This document shows positions 55,901 to 59,559 of a stretch of 59,559 bases of DNA, in pieces (within the stretch, counting starts at the first letter, position 1; each line of letters starts with the position of its first letter). Below the pieces are notes generated by a model. That model was given only the letters and a program-made list of their open reading frames with translations, was not told the origin of the DNA and ran no database searches. This DNA is from an uncultured Legionella sp. (GTDB lineage: Bacteria > Pseudomonadota > Gammaproteobacteria > Legionellales > Legionellaceae). Made by a program: the position numbers and the translations under genes. The stretch lies in assembly GCA_945952115.1 (NCBI GenBank), contig CAMFHA010000003.1, positions 1 to 59,559 on the forward strand, given 5' to 3'.

Positions 55901-56476
55901 CAGAAGATTTTCCTGAGTTTGTCCTATACGCTGCAAAGTTTCTTTACGGCGTTCTTTATATTTCGAAACACCAGCAGCTTCTTCTAAAAAAACTCTCAAT
56001 TCTTCAGGCTTTGCTTCAATTAAACGTGAAATAGTTCCCTGACCAATGATGGAGTAACTCCGCGCACCCGCTCCTGTTCCTAAAAAAACATCCGTCACAT
56101 CACGTTTACGGCAACGGCTACCATTTAAATAATAACTTGAATCTCCATCCCGTGTGACTACGCGTTTTATCGATAATTCACCATAGCTAGCAAACGGTCC
56201 TGATATACGCCCTAAACTGTTATCAAATACTAGTTCAACTGAAGCTTGCCCTATTGGTTTACGATTAGAAGAACCATTAAAAATAACATCCGTCATGGCT
56301 TCACCACGTAAATTTTTCGCTGAGCTTTCACCCATTACCCAACGCACTGCATCAATAATATTAGATTTGCCACAACCATTAGGCCCTAGAACAGCAACTA
56401 ACTGGCTAGGGAAATGCACAACAGTAGGATCCACAAAGGATTTAAAACCAGCTAATTTTAATTGTTTCAAATGCAT
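52985..56476 (-). CDS. smc: chromosome condensation protein SMC
   Basis: ATPase that organises and segregates chromosomes with ScpA/ScpB. At 1163 residues it has typical length. Walker A is GPNGCGKSN (residues 31-39), then coiled coil rich in Gln/Glu (about 165-500), hinge (about 500-650), second coiled coil, and C-terminal LLSGGEKAMTAVALVFAI signature and FCMLDEVDAPLDE Walker B/D-loop. Most gammaproteobacteria near E. coli use MukB instead, so SMC fits Legionella. Its coiled-coil arms are unusually Gln-rich. Confidence 0.97.
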   Translation of the reverse strand: MHLKQLKLAGFKSFVDPTVVHFPSQLVAVLGPNGCGKSNIIDAVRWVMGESSAKNLRGEAMTDVIFNGSSNRKPIGQASVELVFDNSLGRISGPFASYGELSIKRVVTRDGDSSYYLNGSRCRKRDVTDVFLGTGAGARSYSIIGQGTISRLIEAKPEELRVFLEEAAGVSKYKERRKETLQRIGQTQENLLRVSDIRNELDKQLQRLERQARAAERYTVLKEEEALCRAEIMALKWQDFHKQQKIKQKELYDLNLNYEEHQSTLTQIQTQRTLLNEHSFEINEQAQNVQNILYQIGTEIARLEEGLQQHHREQKRLEQDKQQIQNDWQKVQEQVKQDEAQLVQTQKNTIELQAKSNLIGNDLQDNEKKLMDAQQQAKCWSEQWLEAQNVRNAVKNDLQIVRVKKQHIEKSRQQLMLRLEKITRDKGSLFPEHLENKHAELERQQVELKEQQFLVEEQLKIGIEQEEQLRLEIQDLDKQLYQIQKEFNQQNSEFAALTAIQKAALQGPNAQDISHQWLKNPQLIDKLQVEERWQFACEQVLSDDLHAFIVDDFSAIWSQWQEYKQLKISTLTLEKIPVASGTKPRLRDKIQGGVPKTLHHLDYIYTAETIEELQQWLSELKPYESIITEDGIWVGVGWIKILNSNATDEVGLLARQQKLTELGLIVEELQQIINQKQLTRDKQYLHLEEVINTNKKVRVQFDSINETLRATSLTLEKNQQELNYIKQILLDFARQEEELQLNLEEANTELVELNEKLFALEALLEEHELRYLQLDEEKEKQSVLLSSLQQVVDNGRKQLHQAELEYDRELIRGQQLNERIKREQERFIILQERLEHLAILSSQIKIPEQEMQERLANQLLKHNEVEQQLTQFREQLMQVKIEIDDIEKKNQSCTIAIKHVQELIAQMQMQEQELAVRASAIQESLQELNLSAELLSERIPADVNQSMREGELISIIEKIKRLGAINLAAIEEFKSEQQRKLYLDEQHTDLSEALATLQLAIDKMDQETKSRLEATFTEVNNSFKLLFPRLFGGGKAQLELTCDNLLEAGIVVMAQPPGKRNSTIHLLSGGEKAMTAVALVFAIFQLNPSPFCMLDEVDAPLDEVNVRRFCALVKEMSQFVQFLFITHNKVTMELADHLIGVTMREPGVSRLVTVDVKDALTME

Positions 56477-56552
56477 GATAGCAACACAGTTCCACTTATT
56501 AGAATCATTATAACGAAGTCCATTAAAGAAGACTATTTAGATTTACGGATAT

Positions 56553-56670
56553 AACTTTGCTCACTAAATTTTATACTTTGTTGCATTCTCACTCGGCTTC
56601 AGTCATGCACTGATGTACACTCTTTAGCCTCATTCAACTGCTCATCGCTTAAAACTTGATGAGCAAGGCT
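56553..56670. repeat. MITE-like element, second copy of the 48074 family
   Basis: Imperfect inverted ends (CTTTGCTCACTAAATTTTA at 56555-56573; TAAAACTTGATGAGCAAGG at 56650-56668) and an interior GTTGCATTCTCACTCGGCTT, TGTACACTCTTTAGCCTC that matches the copy at 48074-48199. No gene. It lies between smc and the HAD phosphatase promoter. Confidence 0.88.
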
Positions 56671-56699
56671 AGATGTCAACGTAAAATCAAAATGAGCAA

Positions 56700-56727
56700 T
56701 TGACAGACAATTTAATTGTCGTATAAT
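56700..56727 (+). promoter_or_regulatory. consensus promoter with palindromic spacer (HAD phosphatase gene)
   Basis: Perfect -35 TTGACA (56700-56705) and -10 TATAAT (56722-56727) are separated by 16 bp, of which 15 (56706-56720, GACAATTTAATTGTC) are a perfect palindrome around one base. A repressor bound there would cover both hexamers. Starts near 56734; the HAD ATG is at 56757. Confidence 0.8.
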
Positions 56728-56756
56728 TTTGCGCAAATGCTCTCGGATTGATACCA

Positions 56757-57425
56757 ATGAATTCTTTTATTAACCGTTGTTTTTTAATTATAATATTCAG
56801 CTCGTTCTTTTCATGTACTTTTGCTGAACCGGCTAACCTCGGCTTATTGAAAAAAGAAATTCGTCAATATCATGACTCAGGAGAATATAAAAAAGAATTA
56901 GCGATGCAAATAATGCAAGCACAAGCATTTCTTCTTAAAGAGATTCAATATCATAAAAAACAAAAAAATAATAAAAAATTAGCCCTGGTACTGGATATAG
57001 ATGAAACTAGTTTAACAAACTATAAAAAAATTGCTCAACGTGACTTTTCTAACGATCCCCCTCAAATTCACAATGAAATTTTGGCAGCAGATTCTCCTGC
57101 AATAAAAGCTACTTTAACTTTATACAAAACCGCTTTAGCCCATGGAGTAGCCATCTTTTTTGTAACAGGTCGCCTCCATTCTGAGCTTGCTGCAACAGAA
57201 AAAAATCTTATTCGAGCAGGCTATAAAGATTGGACTGGAATTTATGTTCGTCCAGATAATTATAAAAAATCCTCTATCATCTCTTTTAAAGCAAACAGCA
57301 GAAGAAAAATTGAAGAACAAGGATATATTGTGGTGGAAACCATTGGTGATCAAGATAGTGATATTAAAGGCGGGTATGCTTTAAAAGGTTTTAAACTTCC
57401 AAATCCTTTTTATTACATTCCTTAA
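56757..57425 (+). CDS. HAD-type acid phosphatase (class B/P4-like), secreted
   Basis: A 222-residue phosphatase. The signal peptide ends near TFA-EPAN. The HAD nucleophile motif is LVLDIDETSLTNY (DxD), with FFVTGRLHSE (motif II) and IGDQDSDIKGG (motif IV). It belongs to the acid phosphatase subfamily IIIB/P4 group, which dephosphorylates nucleotides or phosphomonoesters in the periplasm or at the surface. A TTG at 56748 is less likely than the ATG at 56757. Monocistronic, with an unusual promoter upstream. Confidence 0.85.
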   Translation: MNSFINRCFLIIIFSSFFSCTFAEPANLGLLKKEIRQYHDSGEYKKELAMQIMQAQAFLLKEIQYHKKQKNNKKLALVLDIDETSLTNYKKIAQRDFSNDPPQIHNEILAADSPAIKATLTLYKTALAHGVAIFFVTGRLHSELAATEKNLIRAGYKDWTGIYVRPDNYKKSSIISFKANSRRKIEEQGYIVVETIGDQDSDIKGGYALKGFKLPNPFYYIP

Positions 57426-57468
57426 TTCTTTATATCTTCCGCACTTTTTTATAAGACCTGTTTTCAGG

Positions 57469-57474
57469 TATAAT
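57469..57474 (+). promoter_or_regulatory. possible -10 of the Tim44-like gene
   Basis: TATAAT (57469-57474), 30 bp before the ATG, in AGGTATAATAAAACT. No convincing -35 nearby. Confidence 0.4.
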
Positions 57475-57503
57475 AAAACTTCTTAATAGAAAGGATTAAC
57501 TCT

Positions 57504-58307
57504 ATGCGTTATTTTATATCATGTGCCTTAATTGCTTTATTATCTTTTGGCTTATTCGTTAACGAAGCATCCGCTAAACGCTTTGGTGGAGGAAGAAGTT
57601 TTGGAGTTCAACGCTCTCAAAGTAGCTTATTTTCTTCTAATAAGACCAACAATGCAGCGTCTCTAAGCCAAAAATTCAATAAAAATAAATGGGGTGGTAT
57701 TTTAGGTGGTTTATTAATTGGCGGTTTATTAGGTAGCCTTTTTATGGGGCATGGTTTTGCAAGTGGAATTATGAGTTGGCTTCTTTTAGGTGCAGCCATA
57801 TACTTTATTATCAACTTCTTACGCCGCAGACAACAACCTGCAATGCAAGCGGCACAAGCAGCACCGTTTAGACAAAACACCTATAATAGCCCATTTAACC
57901 AATATTACTCTGGCAATACTAGCTCATCTACAACTACATCAAATGCTGTAAGTAGTGATTTTTTACGTGATGCAAAAGTAGCTTTTTTTCGTCTGCAAGC
58001 AGCTTATGATCAAAAGAATATAGCGGATTTAAAAGCATTTACTCTTCCTGAGGTCTTTGCTGAAATTAAAATGCAATTAGACGAGCGCGGAAATGAGCCT
58101 AATGTAACCGAAGTAATTAATTTAAATGCTGAATTATTAGATGTTTCAGAGCAATCTAACTCCAAAATAGCCAGTGTTCATTTTACGGGAACTATCAAAG
58201 AAAATAATGAAATTAATTCATTAAATGAAATCTGGCATTTCCGCCAATTAGAAAACACTAACGAATGGTTGGTTGGTGGCATTCAGCAAGAAGTTTATCA
58301 ACCTTAA
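57504..58307 (+). CDS. Tim44-like domain protein
   Basis: A 267-residue membrane-associated protein. Signal peptide to about residue 24 (EASA), a Gly/Ser/Arg segment, one or two glycine-rich membrane helices (about 62-107, GGILGGLLIGGLLGSLF) and a C-terminal Tim44-like domain (about 150-267) with FLRDAKVAFFRLQAAYDQKN, the usual start of this domain. AAAGGA lies 8 nt before the ATG. Bacterial Tim44-like proteins have been linked to envelope processes; the role here is unknown. Confidence 0.88.
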   Translation: MRYFISCALIALLSFGLFVNEASAKRFGGGRSFGVQRSQSSLFSSNKTNNAASLSQKFNKNKWGGILGGLLIGGLLGSLFMGHGFASGIMSWLLLGAAIYFIINFLRRRQQPAMQAAQAAPFRQNTYNSPFNQYYSGNTSSSTTTSNAVSSDFLRDAKVAFFRLQAAYDQKNIADLKAFTLPEVFAEIKMQLDERGNEPNVTEVINLNAELLDVSEQSNSKIASVHFTGTIKENNEINSLNEIWHFRQLENTNEWLVGGIQQEVYQP

Positions 58308-58316
58308 TTTGCATAG

Positions 58317-58347
58317 CAACACCTTTATAACAGAGGTGTTGTTTCTT
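58317..58347 (+). terminator. Rho-independent terminator after the Tim44-like gene
   Basis: CAACACCT (58317-58324), loop, AGGTGTTG (58334-58341), then TTTCTT, 10 bp after the stop. Confidence 0.75.
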
Positions 58348-58390
58348 ATGTTCTATTCAATAAATCGAAAATTACGCTGAGGATATTTGT

Positions 58391-58804
58391 ATGTATAAAA
58401 TGATGATGGCGGTATTACTAGCATTAACCTCAGCTCAATCAATTGCTAAAGAATTACACTCTTTTCGAGATGTTTATGATAGTTTAAGCAAGGGGAAAAA
58501 TATTAAATTAGTTATCAATTTTGATGAATGTGATCCCAAACCACCTGTGAGTAATATTCTTGTTTATACTAAACCTACAGCTGTGATGTTACGTCAAAAT
58601 TATTTACAATTTTCTAATTCACCGATTACGACAAATAATCCAATGTACCCCGGAAAAGCTATCTTAGAAAATAGTACTTATAAACTTACAAATGATGACA
58701 AACTTAACGTCGTTGTAAAAACAATTACACTTCCTGACTATATAGTGATGAATCAATTAACCTCAATTTGCCCCCTCAATACAGCAGTAAAAATTTATAA
58801 CTAA
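58391..58804 (+). CDS. VirK-like exported protein
   Basis: A 137-residue protein of the VirK family, with a signal peptide (MYKMMMAVLLALTSAQSIA) and the family opening LHSFRDVYDSLSKGKNIKLV followed by INFDECDP. Two later Cys (47 and 129 by position) may form a disulfide. GAGGATA precedes the ATG. VirK-like proteins occur in Legionella and plant pathogens, but their role is poorly defined. Confidence 0.8.
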   Translation: MYKMMMAVLLALTSAQSIAKELHSFRDVYDSLSKGKNIKLVINFDECDPKPPVSNILVYTKPTAVMLRQNYLQFSNSPITTNNPMYPGKAILENSTYKLTNDDKLNVVVKTITLPDYIVMNQLTSICPLNTAVKIYN

Positions 58805-58968
58805 TAAAAAACTGTACCGGGTTCAGCAAAATAAAAACGCTCAAAAGCACAGCATGCAGGCAACAGAGACGCTTTTAGTGCTCAAAATTTAGATGCGTTT
58901 ATTCTGCTCTACTTACAAAAAATTTATATTATGATTATGGCTTATTTAAAAAAAATTCTATAAAATTA
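58805..58968. other. spacer with no clear gene
   Basis: AT-rich. CTCAAAAGCACAG (about 58839-58851) recurs at 59540-59552 near the window edge. The frame of the next gene is open from 58879 without an ATG. Confidence 0.5.
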
Positions 58969-59454
58969 TTGTTGTTATTTTTATCAATTACTATTGTTTT
59001 TTTATTACATAAGACACAAATGGGTTTTTTATTAGGTTTAATAATTGGGTGTGGTTTGGGTGCTTTAGGTTATTATTATAAAGAGCGCCATACTCATTAT
59101 TTCTCCTCATCAAACAGAGTTAAAAATAATAAAGAAATGGCTTCTTTATTTAAAGAATTTCCTTATTTAATGAATTTGATTAAAAGCAATATTAATGATC
59201 CAGAATACAAAAATATCCATGAATTTTTTGTTGTAGATAAATTGGCTATTATGAATTCATCTATTCCTCGCTTACGTTATGACCTATCAGAAGAAATGCT
59301 GTCTCTATTAAAACAATTAGAAGAGCTTAGATACATTGAGCAACTGGAGCATGACTCTTTACTTTATCATATGGAAGAAGAGTTTATTCATGATTTGCGC
59401 TCTTTTGATCCATCCATATTAGATAATCCAGAATCGAGCTCATTTTCTGAATAA
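58969..59454 (+). CDS. membrane-anchored acidic protein of unknown function
   Basis: Up to 161 residues with two N-terminal hydrophobic segments (LLFLSITIVFLL and MGFLLGLIIGCGLGALGYYY) and a charged, helical C-terminal part. The start is unclear: TTG at 58969, ATG at 59020, or an upstream ATG at 58931 (MIMAYLKK) that would join if the A-run at 58948-58955 had nine A instead of eight. No good Shine-Dalgarno supports any of them. No family recognised. Confidence 0.55.
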   Translation: MLLFLSITIVFLLHKTQMGFLLGLIIGCGLGALGYYYKERHTHYFSSSNRVKNNKEMASLFKEFPYLMNLIKSNINDPEYKNIHEFFVVDKLAIMNSSIPRLRYDLSEEMLSLLKQLEELRYIEQLEHDSLLYHMEEEFIHDLRSFDPSILDNPESSSFSE

Positions 59455-59505
59455 ATAGAAATCGCTCTGTATAGCCTTTCATGTTATCTGACGCGCACCG
59501 GACAT

Positions 59506-59548
59506 CTTCCAATTAGCCTTAAGTTTTTGTTGACAAATACTCAAAAGC
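59506..59548. repeat. right-edge inverted copy of the left-edge repeat
   Basis: The reverse complement of 59506-59548 equals 1-43 except for one base (T21 versus A). It starts CTTCCAATTAGCCTTAAG. A further copy lies at 9251-9279. Confidence 0.92.
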
Positions 59549-59559
59549 ACAGGTTTAAT

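Noticed and set aside
1..59559. prophage, plasmid backbone or ICE
   Set aside because: No integrase, transposase, phage structural, conjugation or replication-initiation gene was found; the window is mostly housekeeping operons.

Overview
The window looks like an AT-rich chromosomal segment of a Legionella species or close relative (Legionellales, Gammaproteobacteria). Three things point there: a gammaproteobacterial housekeeping backbone (ftsZ/ftsA/ftsQ/mur genes, zipA next to smc, def-fmt-rsmB, lysM-dprA-smg-topA); no ispE between lolB and tRNA-Gln/prs; and Legionella-type accessory genes, above all a 964-residue protein resembling the Dot/Icm effector SidF, followed by a secreted papain-like protease. 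The assignment rests on recognition of protein families and gene order; no database search was possible.

Layout. 1-200: repeat DNA. 201-2225 (-): phaR and two phaB-like reductases (polyhydroxybutyrate). 2399-4821: desaturase, small membrane protein, PlsC-like acyltransferase. 4818-7005 (-): coaD-ggt. 7086-9147 (+): lolB, tRNA-Gln(UUG), prs. 9497-13857 (-): pirin, Fis, a YdgA-type protein and an MFS transporter. 14154-18594 (+): small lipoprotein, SidF-like effector and C1 protease. 18630-18878: GC-rich nested palindrome. 18934-26260 (-): one long operon, def-fmt-rsmB-CPBP-parB-dacB-phosphoesterase. 26387-31344 (+): lysM-dprA-smg-topA. 31407-34577: accessory zone with a candidate effector, a PH-domain protein, dciA, a GRDP-like protein with a 26-residue coupled microprotein, a membrane protein and palindromic repeats. 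34661-49590 (-): M13 peptidase, lpxC and a compact division/wall cluster (murF-mraY-murD-ftsW-murC-ddl-ftsQ-ftsA-ftsZ) that lacks murG and murB. 49690-51417 (+): poxB. 51533-52176 (+): a frameshifted VUT-family transporter. 52199-56476 (-): smc-zipA. 56757-59454 (+): four envelope or secreted proteins (HAD phosphatase, Tim44-like, VirK-like, membrane protein).

How the genes work together. The mur/ddl/fts genes make and use peptidoglycan precursors at the septum, and ZipA and FtsA tether FtsZ. LpxC, PlsC, the desaturase and LolB build the envelope. Def, Fmt and RsmB serve translation; Smc, ParB, TopA, DprA and DciA serve the chromosome.

The non-coding DNA is rich in small palindromic repeat families. 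A 43-bp sequence at the left edge recurs inverted at the right edge with one mismatch, so the window may be a contig that ends in a dispersed repeat. No transposase, prophage, CRISPR array or rRNA was seen. I found no complete undescribed system. The best leads are the SidF-like/protease pair, the 246-residue candidate effector, the coupled microprotein, a promoter with a palindromic spacer, and the repeat families, one of which supplies the end of a protein.
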